A stretch of DNA of 64,000 bases from Hysterangium stoloniferum (lineage: Eukaryota > Basidiomycota > Agaricomycetes > Hysterangiales > Hysterangiaceae), in contig WHVD01000018.1 of the NCBI GenBank assembly GCA_015178975.1, positions 474,001 through 538,000 on the forward strand, given 5' to 3'. Position numbers and translations under genes: made by a program. Positions 1 through 9,486 of the stretch are shown here, piece by piece. Positions within the stretch are counted from its first letter, which is position 1. Every line of letters starts with the position of its first letter. A model generated the notes under the pieces. That model saw only the letters and a list, made by a program, of their open reading frames with translations. It was not told the DNA's origin and did no database searches.

Positions 1-63
1 ATTTACACTTTCAAATCCTCTCCTAGGGTTACCAGCTCCCCCATAAATTACTTTGACTTGGTT
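1..63. other. Flank left of solo LTR-A
   Basis: No gene is seen. The last five bases (59-63, TGGTT) are the left target-site duplication of the solo LTR that follows; the same TGGTT is at 2660-2664. Confidence 0.6.
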
Positions 64-215
64 TGTTAAGGGTTCATACATGGAGGGTTTCTGGGGAAAC
101 CCATGGGAAATCCAGTAGGACTTGGCTTCAGCTTATAGGCTGCACCCTCGCGAGATCATCTTGTCCAATTTCAAACAGGCAGATGGGAATCCCAGGGAGT
201 CTGGGCAGAGTTCAT

Positions 216-470
216 GGGTTGAGAGGTTGTGGGTTGAGAGGTTGTGGGTTGAGAGGTTGTGGGTTGAGAGGTTGTGGGTTGAGAGGTTGTGGGTTGAGAG
301 GTTGTGGGTTGAGAGGTTGTGGGTTGAGAGGTTGTGGGTTGAGAGGTTGTGGGTTGAGAGGTTGTGGGTTGAGAGGTTGTGGGTTGAGAGGTTGTGGGTT
401 GAGAGGTTGTGGGTTGAGAGGTTGTGGGTTGAGAGGTTGTGGGTTGAGAGGTTGTGGGTTGAGAGGTTGG
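216..470. repeat. 15-bp minisatellite, about 17 copies, inside LTR-A
   Basis: A nearly perfect tandem array of a 15-bp unit (GTTGAGAGGTTGTGG in one phase), about 17 copies. Because 15 is a multiple of three, it keeps all frames open and creates spurious ORFs on both strands. The related LTR at 7592-8402 has only short, unexpanded similar text at the corresponding place (about 8210-8260). Confidence 0.95.
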
Positions 471-830
471 GGAGTCAAGATAGATAAGTCGGAGGTTGAG
501 TGATAGATGCATCAGAGCCTGTGGGCTCTGACTAGTGAGAGCAGTGTGATTCAAAGAGGAGTTTAGAGTGGAAAATGTACTAGATTACTGGGGAGAATCT
601 AAGCTGATTTTCTGACTGGATTGTATGTACAACATCTGCCAGACTATATAGACTGTGGAATGAATAACATACCAAATCCAGTAATAATGAAAATGAAACT
701 AACAAACATAAAATGAGATAAGTAAACACCAAACTTGGTGTTAGGAATGGGATGGAATGGAAATGGAGTCTGAATCATGACAGGTCATAAAACCATAATG
801 GGAATGGAGCTCAGTTAGAGGGATGATGGG

Positions 831-2425
831 TGTGAGGTATCAGCTTTATCTCATAATTTTCTCTTAATTTTCTTTGAATTTATTAATATTTTCTCGAATT
901 TATTGTATTTTTATGATATTTTTATTGTGAAATATAGGCTCTATTACTTTTAACTTCACATAATAATAGCATATATGAACTCATATTATGCTATTATATC
1001 TTAGTTAATTTATTATAATTTCTAACTAGTTATTTATATTTTATTTACTTAGTTATTACCTTTCGGCACCTTGTGCAGCCTAGTTTGCGCATTTTTGGAG
1101 TCATGTGACCTATTACATAAGCCTCCGGTGTCGGGATGTCACAAAGGTCACGAATGTGACTACCCGAGTCACACAAGTCACGAATGTGACTACCCGAGTC
1201 ACACAAGTCACGAACGTGACTACCCGAGTCATTATTAGGTTCCGCCGACTCATCGTTTGCTTCCGTCCCGGGACCGCGGCCTTGAACCTACATGTTCAAG
1301 CAAGAGGTTACAACCCTTGTCTCAGAGAAGAGAATCACATCATAGACAAAGGGTAAATATTGAGTAGAATATGAGGTCATTATGATCTCACTAATGACCT
1401 CATAAACTAATGTTAAATTTGATGATGAAACACACCTTTTTATAGGGGGAGTCCACCAATTATTGCAACTTTTCATATGAAGATGCTAATTGTGGACCAT
1501 GCTTTTGGAGGTTAATGTGTGTCAGAACCACTATACACCTCCCAGAGCATCCAACCTATATTGTCAGGAGGTGCTACACTAACTGACACAAGATATTGAG
1601 ACACAAAGTACTTTTATTACAAGCTTATTAAACTCTTGTATATTGTGTATTGCAATAGAGTCAACTCATACTATTTTTAATAACTAAATAGTTAGCTAAT
1701 CATTGAGTTATCAAAATGTATATAAGGAGGGCCAAGTTTCCAATAAAACCAATCTATCTCTCACACATTTTACAGTACAGCACAGAAGCTTACCTCATCA
1801 TCCTAAGGACAATAATAGCCTTAGTCTGATACACTCACTGCAAGCACCTACACTTGCAGCATCTTGAATCTTTGTCAGCAACTCTTGAACTTAGCTAATC
1901 ATCTAAGTTCCCCCAGCCTCACAGCTACCCTTTAGGCTTATTAATTACATAATAAACCTAATAAGTATCCTTACTGAAATCCCTGCCAATACTAGATTAC
2001 TCAAGGCCCAGCCCTAAGTTTATTGAATTAATCAAGTACAAGCACTCAGATAATCCAATACAAATTATTTTCTCTATTAATAAATTATTTAACACCTTGT
2101 TAAATAACTATTAATAGTTACAAATAAGCATACAAGAATCCGAAGCTCTTATATCAAGTCTCTGCCAAGTTACTGCGCATATATTCAGCTTCCAGCCCCT
2201 ATTCTCAAGGAATAGTTCTTGTATTTGCTAAAAGAGTCATACACAGTTCTATTGAACCTTTCAATAATCAAAATAAGCATTGATTTGAGTTGTTTAAGCT
2301 TCATAGCGCAGCTCATTAATCTATCAGTATTTAAATTACTGGACCTTTGTTTGTTTTATTGTTGAAGCTCTGTGACACTATAGCATATATTGAGCTATCT
2401 AAGAGAATCCCCTGAATACATTACA
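831..2425 (-). mobile_element. Insertion within LTR-A, ending in a Copia-like LTR
   Basis: This segment splits LTR-A; the flanks ATGGG (826-830) and ACGGG (2426-2430) look like a 5-bp duplication with one change. It starts TGTGAGG and ends TTACA. The first 580 bp is AT-rich and holds a 30-bp tandem repeat. From about 1410 (TGTTAAATTTGATG) it resembles an LTR also seen in the opposite orientation at 2990-3252 and 52409-52650; a TATA-like TGTATATAAGG lies near 1718. No coding region is visible. Whether this is one non-autonomous element or two nested ones is unclear. Confidence 0.6.
1146..1232. repeat. 30-bp tandem repeat, about 3 copies
   Basis: Three near-identical 30-bp units containing ACGAATGTGACTACCCGAG. 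Each unit contains GTGAC and GTCAC, so the array can fold on itself. The short ORF through it (VTNVTTRVTQ repeats) is a by-product. Confidence 0.85.
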
Positions 2426-2664
2426 ACGGGTTTTCCGAGCAGGGTCCAGTGACTGATGCATGGAACAGAGTCAGACATAGACAGGGATGGAGTCTGGTGG
2501 GTATTCCGGTGACTGATACACGAAGTAATGAAGTCAAATGTGGACAAGTCTGATGTACAGAGTCTGGTGGGAATTCTGGTAAACTGACAATTGGTGTATA
2601 TAGGGTGCGGGTGCATATAAGTTAGTGCCCGGAGTCTGGCGGGAAATCCAGTCATAATATGGTT

Positions 2665-2957
2665 AACCTTTGGAGACTTGTTAGCATTGTTCCCTGTAAT
2701 TTTCTTATATCTGATAGCTACTACAGCCTCCAGGAATATTTCTAAGGTACAGTATATAGTTAGTGTCCATTGGGGGAAGCTGTCATTCTATTTTTAGACA
2801 TCCCATACAGTATGTCAAAGCACCTAGCAGAGGCCCCCCTTACCCTTTTGTCTTTGGATATCCCTCTGCTAGGTGTGTAGTTTTCATCCTGTATATATTT
2901 GCTACCTAGTTGACTTTGGATATCCCATTGCTAGGTGAGGAGTTTTCATCCTGTATA
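2665..2957. repeat. Direct and inverted short repeats, no gene
   Basis: No ORF of note. A block of about 65 bp (TTTGGATATCCC..TGCTAGGTG..AGTTTTCATCCTGTATA) occurs twice in tandem at about 2862-2957. The first copy also forms an inverted repeat with CACCTAGCAGAGG at about 2821-2833. The origin is unknown. Confidence 0.6.
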
Positions 2958-2988
2958 CAGTGACTCACAAAACATATCCAATGTTTTT
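2958..2988. mobile_element. Tc1-type terminal inverted repeat fragment
   Basis: CAGTGACTCACAAAAC preceded by TA matches the terminal repeat that ends the Tc1 element at 43977 (read there as its complement). Only about 30 bp remain before a Copia-like LTR fragment begins, so this is an orphan terminus. Confidence 0.6.
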
Positions 2989-2989
2989 A

Positions 2990-3252
2990 TTAAAAATAGT
3001 ATGAGTTGACTTATTGTAATACACAATCTACAAGTGGGTAATAGACTTGTAATAATAGTACTTATTTGTCAATCAATGTGTCAGTTAGTGAATCACCTTC
3101 TGACATGATAGGTAGGGTGCTAGTTTAGGTGTACACTGGTTCTGGCAGGCATTAACCTCAGAAAACATGGTCCACAATTAGCATCCTCCTATGAAAAAGT
3201 GAAGAAATGGGTGAACTGCCCTGCCCCTAGGAAAAGGGTGGTTTCATCACCA
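2990..3252 (-). mobile_element. Copia-like LTR fragment
   Basis: Read on the minus strand it begins TGTTGGATTTGGTGATGAAAC and ends near GTCAACTCATACTA. It is the same segment as at 1410-1675 (opposite orientation) and 52409-52650. The copies here and at 52409 both stop at the same internal point, while the one at 1410 continues for about 750 bp. Confidence 0.55.
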
Positions 3253-3412
3253 AATCCAACAGTTTTGCAGTCTCACCTTACATATATACATGTACCTTAT
3301 ACCTCAGTAGATAAAATAGAAGAAATCACCAAAATATTTGTCAACATGCTCTATCATACATAGTTTAATATGAGATAAGACTCCAAGGACAAGGAGTCTG
3401 CTGTCCCCAATA
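3253..3412. other. Repeat remnant shared with 26815-26905
   Basis: No gene. Text such as AAATATTTGTxAACATGCTCTATCATA recurs near 26860-26890, so this is part of an unidentified dispersed repeat. Confidence 0.4.
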
Positions 3413-4068
3413 GGAGGATATCTGAAAACTATTTAAGTATACTAAATTCTAATATACTCTAAAGGTCATTTAAACATCTGGGATGTGATTCAAACATAAT
3501 TTGGTTTTTAAAGCTTTCAAAAAGTTTTAAACACTCTCATACATTACAAACTAAAGAATCTTTCTGGACATGAGTAGACAATAAAAAAAATTAGTTATTT
3601 GAAACACTAATACTTTTAAAAAATAGATATGTACCTTTAGATAGTCCATTCTATGCAGATGAATATCATTTATACCTCTAAATACATATGTATTACTTCA
3701 GAATGGATCTGTCAATCTGAACAGATTTCTACTTGATTCAACATACCCAGAATATATAGGAGATTTCACCCAACTAAGAAGGCCATAGGATGAAAAATTT
3801 CCAATGACATCTCACATATTTTACTGGGAAATAACTACAGTTTAGCTTTTAAAAAACAAATTACTAACAAAAGTATTAGCAAGTATTTACATAACTTGGA
3901 AAACTATATACAATAGGTTCTATTAATTGACTCTGAATTGTTTCTCATGGTTGGTGGTTAACAATATAATAGTCTCAGAATAGATACTGCTATTTAAAGA
4001 TGAAGTTTTGTAGCAATATTGCTTTTATTAGTAAACATTTGATATTATAATGATTTCGGACAACCTCC
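3413..4068 (+). mobile_element. MITE, copy 1 (656 bp, 3-bp TSD ATA)
   Basis: The element starts GGAGGATATCTGAAA and ends with the imperfect complement (..CCTCC, 12 of 15 terminal bases matching). It is flanked by ATA at 3410-3412 and 4069-4071. A second copy lies in reverse at 35392-36066. It has no coding capacity and is AT-rich. It is a non-autonomous DNA transposon; the superfamily is uncertain because 3-bp duplications fit PIF/Harbinger or CACTA types but neither terminus is diagnostic. Confidence 0.85.
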
Positions 4069-4109
4069 ATAAGGGTAAAAGTGTCAAAAACCCCCCAAAC
4101 CATGGAATG

Positions 4110-4751
4110 ACCACATCTTGAGGATCCCACTACTATGGATAAGGTTATGACTCACCTACTTGAAGAACAAAAGAAGAAGGAGCAGGACCTCCACAGTCAA
4201 AGGTCAATGCTCTGGAACCCTTTATGGGTTCTGTCCCCAACAAACTGTCCACCTTCCTCATGCAGTATCACTTTAACTTCCATGATTGACTTGCTGCATT
4301 CTCCACAGACTCCTGAAAAGTCAACTATGCACTCTATTACCTCTTGGGATCCACTTTGAAATGGTTTGAACCAGCTTTTAGCAGACTTACTGAGGAAGAG
4401 CCAATCTGGCCTGATGATTGGAATGCATTTGTTGAAGAATTGGAAACAAATTTTGGCCCACATGACCTGTCTGGAGAAGCTGAGAATAGCATCACTAACC
4501 TTTGCATGAAGGACAACCAGCACATCATGGACTATATTGTCCAATTCAATAATCTTACAGCATATTGTCAATGGGGTGATTCCACACTCTGCCATCAGTT
4601 TTACTCTGGTTTGTCTTCCTGCCTCAAGGATGAAGTCTTGAAAGATGAGGATGGCAAACCTAAGACACTTTCCTGGATGTGCCTCAAAGCTCAAAATGCA
4701 GATGCACACTATTGGGAATGTTGAGTGGAAGTTGCCTGTGAAACACCCATG
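4110..4751 (+). pseudogene. Gypsy gag remnant (B-like)
   Basis: The translated text aligns with the gag of element B (34209-35120). Shared stretches include KWFEPAFSRLTEEEP, VEELETNFGP, YIVQFNNLTAYC and SLMCLKAQNADA-like text. Frameshifts and stops break the N-terminal half, and the C-terminal half stays open from 4344 to 4724. The zinc-knuckle region is missing because an LTR (starting TGTTAAG at 4752) interrupts it. It is part of a retrotransposon capsid gene, non-functional here. No pol partner on this strand can be assigned with certainty. Confidence 0.8.
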
Positions 4752-5055
4752 TGTTAAGTGCCATGTCAGGAACTTACTCCAGGACTATCAGGAAATGTCC
4801 AAGAACTCGGAAACCTCAGGATAGGTTCAGGACATTGGCTTCAGCTTATGTACTGCACCTCTACACAAACACTCGAATGTCCTTAATTTCAAAGATGGGA
4901 TTTATGTTGGAAGAGTACAGATATTCAGAGTTTCAAAGAGTTCCAAATATCAAGTGTAAAGACAGAAAGAAGGAATAAGAAACTAAGTTGATATCAGATC
5001 TAAGGTAAAGTACAAATTTGTGGAAACTAATATAAGTTCTCTCATTATTGTACTA

Positions 5056-6653
5056 CAGTGGCTTCCAAAACTGTCCCAATGTTTTGGTAATTCTCAATAA
5101 ATGCTTTATATCCCACCAGATAAATTTTCTAAAATAGTGAAATTATTCCCACATATACCTTAGCATACTAGCTTTGATATACCCAAATATTAGATAATAT
5201 ATGTAGATGGATATTGGTGTCACAGTGAATATTTAAAAATGACCAATCATTGGACAGTTTTGCAACTGCCCTTTTTGAATCAGATATCTTGTTATTCTAG
5301 TACTTTGTATGGCCTCCCTTAGGCTTTATTACAGCATCAAGTCTTCTGGGCATATTTTCAACCAGTTTCTGACACTTCTGAGGCTCAATCTTTGCCCATT
5401 CCACTTCCACCCTCTCCTATAACCCCTAAACTCTCTTTAATGGGGAAGGATATTTCTGGAGCTGTTTCTTCAGGTGGAATCAAAGATGTTCTATGGGATT
5501 CAGGTCAGGAGACTGTGCTCTCCAGTCTAACACCTGAATATGATTTTCAAAAAACCATTTTTGTGCCATCTTGGATATGTGTTTAGGTTATTATCCTGCT
5601 GGAAAATGGCCTCATCTGCTGGAAGATCCAAATCTTCAATGCTCTGGGACAAATGCTGAGCCAGGATCTCCACATATTGTGCAGAATCCATCCATCCTTC
5701 AATCTCTGCAAGCATTCCCACTCCATTCCAACCCATACAGCCCTACACCATGATATCTCCACCTCCATACTTGACTGTAAGTTGGGTTGTCCTATCAGAA
5801 AGTGGTTCTCCAGCTTTTGTCAACACATATTGATGTCCATCTGACCCAATATCATTGATATTGGTCTCATCAGACCACAAGAGCCTTTTCTGATCATCCA
5901 CAGTCCAGTTTTGGTACTTGAGGGCAAAGCTTAACCTGGCCTTTCTATGTTGAGCCTTGAGCAAAGGTCTTTTTGCATTGACTACCACTTTGAAACCATG
6001 CTGTTTCAAGGTCCTTCTGACTATTTTGGGTGAGACATGATATTTATTGATGGAATTAATGTAGTGTGTGGCCTGGATAGCATTATCTAGTTTGCCAGAG
6101 GTGATTTGATATGATCCTCCTTTGGTCAGTAGGAGAAAGCTTGGATGGACATCCTCCTTTCAGGTTTTCTTTGTCTATCTCTATCTCCTGAGCAATTCTA
6201 CTGATAGTAGATTTGCTAAGACCTGTTGTAGAGGCTACATTCCTATTGGAGAGTCCATTTTGTAGGAGGGAGATGACTTGTTCTCTTTTGAGAGAGGAAA
6301 TAGCTTTCATGATAAGAATGATAGTTAAAATGTGACGTTTCATGTCACATTAATTAGAACATCAAATAGATGTCACGTGAATTTTCTTGTAATTTTCCTG
6401 GCCCTCTAGAATATAATATGATATAATGAAATGTGTGAAAAGAGAGGGTTGCAAAACTGTCCCAATGATTGGTCATTTTTAAATATTCACTGTGACACCA
6501 ATATCCATCTATATTGTGTAATATTTGGGTATATCGAAGCTAGTATGCTAGGGTATATGTGAGAATAATTTCACTATTTTAAAAAATTTACTTGGTAGGT
6601 TATAGTATTTATTGAGAATTACCAAAACATTGGGACAGTTTTGGAAGCCACTG
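5056..6653 (-). mobile_element. Tc1/mariner element with TIRs of about 210 bp
   Basis: Both ends read CAGTGGCTTCCAAAACTG inward and are flanked by TA (5054-5055 and 6654-6655). The inverted repeats are unusually long, staying similar for about 210 bp (5056-5271 and 6444-6653) with scattered transitions. The inside carries a decayed transposase on the minus strand. It inserted into the LTR at 4752-6767. Confidence 0.92.
5340..6343 (-). pseudogene. Tc1-like transposase, decayed
   Basis: The order on the minus strand is: an N-terminal helix-turn-helix (ISLLQNGLSNRNVASTTGLS, 6343-6083), then LLWSDETNIN with the first catalytic Asp (near 5880), FQQDNNLNT with the second Asp (near 5600) and AQSPDLNPIEHL with the catalytic Glu (near 5490). 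This is the DD34E signature of Tc1. Several stops and frame changes (a break near 6085-6010, one near 5550, stops after IEHL) make it non-functional. It would cut and paste the element through its long TIRs. Confidence 0.88.
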
Positions 6654-6767
6654 TACAAACTAAGACCACAATAAGATGGAATTGGTAGTATTCTGAAATG
6701 GGAATACAATAAACAAATGAGTGAATACTTGTCAATGGACAAGTTACCAAATGCGGAGCAAATATAC

Positions 6768-7304
6768 TAAGATTACTGGGGGGAATCTAAGCTGATTTTC
6801 TGACTGGATTGTATGTACAACATCTGCCAGACTATATAGATTGTGGAATGAATAACATACCAAATCCAGTAATAATGAAAGCTAAACTAACAAACATAAA
6901 ATGAGATAAATAAACACCAAACTTGGTGTTAGGAATGGAATGGAGCAGAGTGGAGTCTGAATTGTGACAGGTCATAAAACCATAATGGGAATGGAGCGGG
7001 AGTGGAGTCCAAATCGTGACAGGTCATTTGACTATAACGGGAACAGGGCTCAGTTAGAGGGTTGATGTGTTTTCTGAGCAGGGTCTGGTGACTGATGCAT
7101 GGGATGGGGTAGGAGATAAACAGGGATGGAGTCTGGTGGGTATTCTGGTGACTGATACATGAAGTAATGGAGGTCGAATGTAGACAAGTCTGATGTATGG
7201 AGTCCAGCAGGAATTCTGGTAAACTGACAATTGGTGTGTATAGGGTGCAGGTGCATATACAGTAAGTTAGTGCCCGGAGTCCAGTGGGAATTCCAGTCAT
7301 AACA
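6768..7304 (-). mobile_element. 3' LTR of Gypsy element G (family A), truncated
   Basis: It matches LTR-A and the solo LTR at 7592. In minus orientation it starts TGTTATGACTGGAATTCC at 7304. It is truncated at 6768, where it is fused to another LTR, so the U5 part with the stem-loop motif is missing. On the plus side the pyrimidine-rich sequence after 7304 corresponds to the polypurine tract of a minus-strand element. Confidence 0.75.
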
Positions 7305-7515
7305 GTACCTCCCTTTATGTATGCCAAAGTCCCAAAGAGGCTCTAGAACTTGATAAGGTTTTGTCGGCTACATGCATGTGTCAAAGGTCATGTCAGTTAC
7401 TCGTATGTGTCATAAAGTCACATGATCTGGAAGGTAAGGTTCAAACGTGATGAGCCTATATAAAAAATTGAAAAAATGAATTTTCTTCTTCTTTACTACC
7501 CCCATCATCAACATA
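7305..7515 (+). promoter_or_regulatory. Antisense promoter of element G
   Basis: This segment lies between the LTR and the start of the antisense accessory gene. A TATA box, TATATAAAAA, starts at 7457, 59 bp before the ATG at 7516. Upstream are GCCAAAGTCCCAAAGAGG and a GTGTCATAAAGTCACATG block, both with counterparts at the same relative place in elements B, J and L. Downstream of the TATA is a pyrimidine-rich leader. Confidence 0.65.
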
Positions 7516-9289
7516 ATGGGTCGAAAACCAATGCCATGCAGGCCAATGCTGACTGCTGGGCCCTCCACAGGCACTCAATATTGGGCGCCTCTGTTACAAC
7601 TGGAAATCCTGCCGGACTCCGGGCACCAACTTATACGCACCCGTGCCCTATACGCACCATTATCAGTTCACCGGAATTCCCACCAGACTCCGTACATCAG
7701 ACTCATCTACGTTCATCTTCATTACGTTGTGTTTCAGTCACCAGAATACTCACCAGACCCTGTCTCTGTCTAATTCCAACCTTGTCCCACGTGTCAGTCA
7801 CTGGACCCCGCTCAGAATACCTGTCATCCCTCTAACCGAGCCCCATTCCCGTTTTAGTCAAATGACCTGTCATGATTCAGACTCCGCTCCCGCTCCATTT
7901 CCCGTTATGGTTTATGATTTGTCACTATTTGGACTCCGCTCCATTCTGTCCCGTTCCTAACACCAATTTGGTGTTTACTATTCCCGTTTTATGTTTTGCT
8001 CATTTTGTTTCATTATTACTGGATTTGGTATGACATTTACTCCACAGTCTATTTAAACTGGCAGATGTTGTACATACAATCCAGTCAGAAAATCAGCTTA
8101 GATTCCCCCAGTAATCTAATACATTTTCCACTCTAAAAACCCTACTTAATTCACACCGCTCACACTAGTCGGAGCCCACGGGCTCTGGCATATCTATCTC
8201 TCTCACCAGTCTCAACTCACGACCCATGACCTCTGACTTACGACTCACGACCCACAACCCCCACCCGGACTCCCCGGGATTCCCATCTACCTGTCTGAAA
8301 TTGGACGACACAATCTAGCAAGGGCACAGCCTATAAGCTGAAGCCAAGTCCTACCAGATATCCTGTAGGTTTCCGGAGACCCACCCTGTACATATCCTAA
8401 CAACCTCTCACCACTGCCCAAATCTTGGCACAGCAGGAGGAACAGCATCGACAATGAGAGGAGGCTGAGAGGGAGGCCAGAGAGGCTGAAGAGCAGCTGG
8501 ATAGGGAGTATCAGGTGGCACTGGCTGCGGAGGAGGAGGCTGAGAGACAAAGGAAGTGGGATGAGGAGGAAGCCACACGAGTTGCTGCGGAGAAAGCCAG
8601 GGCAGCTGCAGATAGGGCCATGGTTGCCGCAGGAAAGGTAAGTCTCATTGAATCACCATATTGACTTACTGACTTGGCATTTTCAGTGCAAGGCAGCAGA
8701 GGTCGAGTCCAAGTCTGAGGGGGAGCTGGAGAGCCCCCAAAAGGTAAGTCTCGGGTCCATGGGTAATCTGGGAAAGTAACCACATCAACAGAAGTCAAGG
8801 AAAGTGGCACCAGTCTGCCTACCTGCAAGGAATAACCCACAGTGTTCTGGTTGTAATGACCAGAACACTGATTGCAATTGGAAGTCTGGGTGGGGACTGG
8901 GCTGTTTCCAGTGCATGCACCTCAAAGTGAGGTGCTCGCTTGTTCATGAGCAGCCCACGGGGTCCGTGGCATGGGAAGCAAGCAGGTCAGATGGGAATTT
9001 GGGTTTGGATAAGGTCCTAGGGTGGATCACTGAGGGCATAGAGGCCCAAAATGAGTTGCTCCGAAAAAGCAACAAGGTCCAAATTGTGGTGGCGAATGAG
9101 CTCCATGGGCTCCGCTTGGGGTTTTGGAAATTCCTCACAGAGTTCGGCGGATACATATATGAGGAGCCGCAAGCTGGGAGTTCCGAGGATGCCGGGTCGG
9201 ATGAGGACGGGGTGCCCACAGAGGTAGTGGAGCTTCCTCACCAGATGGCTGAGGTTGGGCAAAAACATAGCCCCATAAATGTAGATTGA
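7516..9289 (+). pseudogene. Antisense Zn2Cys6/coiled-coil gene of element G, interrupted by an LTR
   Basis: Exon 1 starts at ATG 7516, is split by the solo LTR 7592-8402 (removing it plus one duplication restores the frame) and continues to 8637. It codes for a charged coiled coil rich in E, A, R and Q, with one TGA stop in a CAA-TGA-GAG context near 8455. Intron 1 is 8638-8686 (GTAAGT..TTTCAG) and exon 2 is 8687-8743. Intron 2 is 8744-8791 (GTAAGT..AACAG) and exon 3 is 8792-9289. All junctions are phase 0. Exon 3 carries CSGCNDQNTDC-x9-CFQCMHLKVRC, the exact spacing of a fungal Zn2Cys6 cluster, followed by about 110 residues with an acidic end. It is convergent with pol of element G (9487-11103, minus). 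The function is probably DNA binding, inferred only from the cluster. Confidence 0.8.
7592..8402 (+). mobile_element. Solo LTR (family A) inside the antisense gene
   Basis: It starts TGTTACAACTGGAAATCC and ends CATATCCTAACA, 811 bp. The flanking 5-mers are GCCTC (7587-7591) and ACCTC (8403-8407), a duplication with one change. A TATA-like promoter region lies mid-LTR, and the U5 stem-loop motif is at 8321-8351 (plus sense: CAGC, CTATAA, GCTG). Its orientation is opposite to the host element G. Removing it joins GCG CCT to CTC ACC in one open frame. Confidence 0.9.
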
Positions 9290-9486
9290 AATAAAATAAA
9301 AGTTTAATAGTGATTTTTTTTGAACATATAAAAGTGAAGTGTGAAAAGCATAAGAATCAAAGTCCGTGGGAAATCCACTTAAGGACTTGAAAGACATGTC
9401 AGAACCTGTAAAAGAAAAGAGAGACATAGGGCAACAGGGAATAATGAACATGAGTCCAAACGTAACATGGGGTCCACGGAGTGCAG
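9290..9486. other. Convergent spacer of element G
   Basis: A gap of about 200 bp between the end of the antisense gene (plus) and the end of pol (minus). No other feature is seen; both transcripts would terminate here. Confidence 0.5.

Larger units (their letters stand above)
64..2659 (-). mobile_element. Solo Gypsy LTR (family A) with nested insertion
   Basis: On the minus strand this is one LTR of the family also seen at 6768-7304 and 7592-8402. It is flanked by a perfect 5-bp duplication TGGTT (59-63 and 2660-2664) with no internal region, so it is a solo LTR left by recombination. It is interrupted by a foreign segment at 831-2425, and its text resumes at 2431. The terminal TG has mutated to TA at the 2659 end. 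It carries the shared U5 stem-loop motif near 120-155 and a 15-bp minisatellite at 216-470. Confidence 0.85.
4752..6767 (-). mobile_element. Gypsy LTR (family I/J/L) split by a Tc1 element
   Basis: Text at 4752-5055 and 6654-6767 matches the LTRs at 15135-16602 (minus) and 62602-63871 (plus). It ends TGTTAAG at 4752 in plus view and carries the U5 stem-loop motif near 4830-4862. A Tc1 element (5056-6653) sits at a TA inside it. The right side is abruptly joined at about 6768 to an LTR of family A, so the 5' part of this LTR is lost. Confidence 0.7.

Noticed and set aside
216..470. Possible CRISPR-like array (also 11885-12500 and 17258-17362)
   Set aside because: Units are directly adjacent with no unique spacers, and the genome is eukaryotic; these are minisatellites in LTRs.
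63..554. Long overlapping ORFs on both strands with GLRGC, VERLW or TSQPT repeats
   Set aside because: They are frames kept open by the 15-bp minisatellite; all frames are open and none has a gene context.
7476..7960. ORFs across the start of the solo LTR at 7592
   Set aside because: They run from the antisense gene into LTR sequence; the same text occurs in other LTRs with stops.
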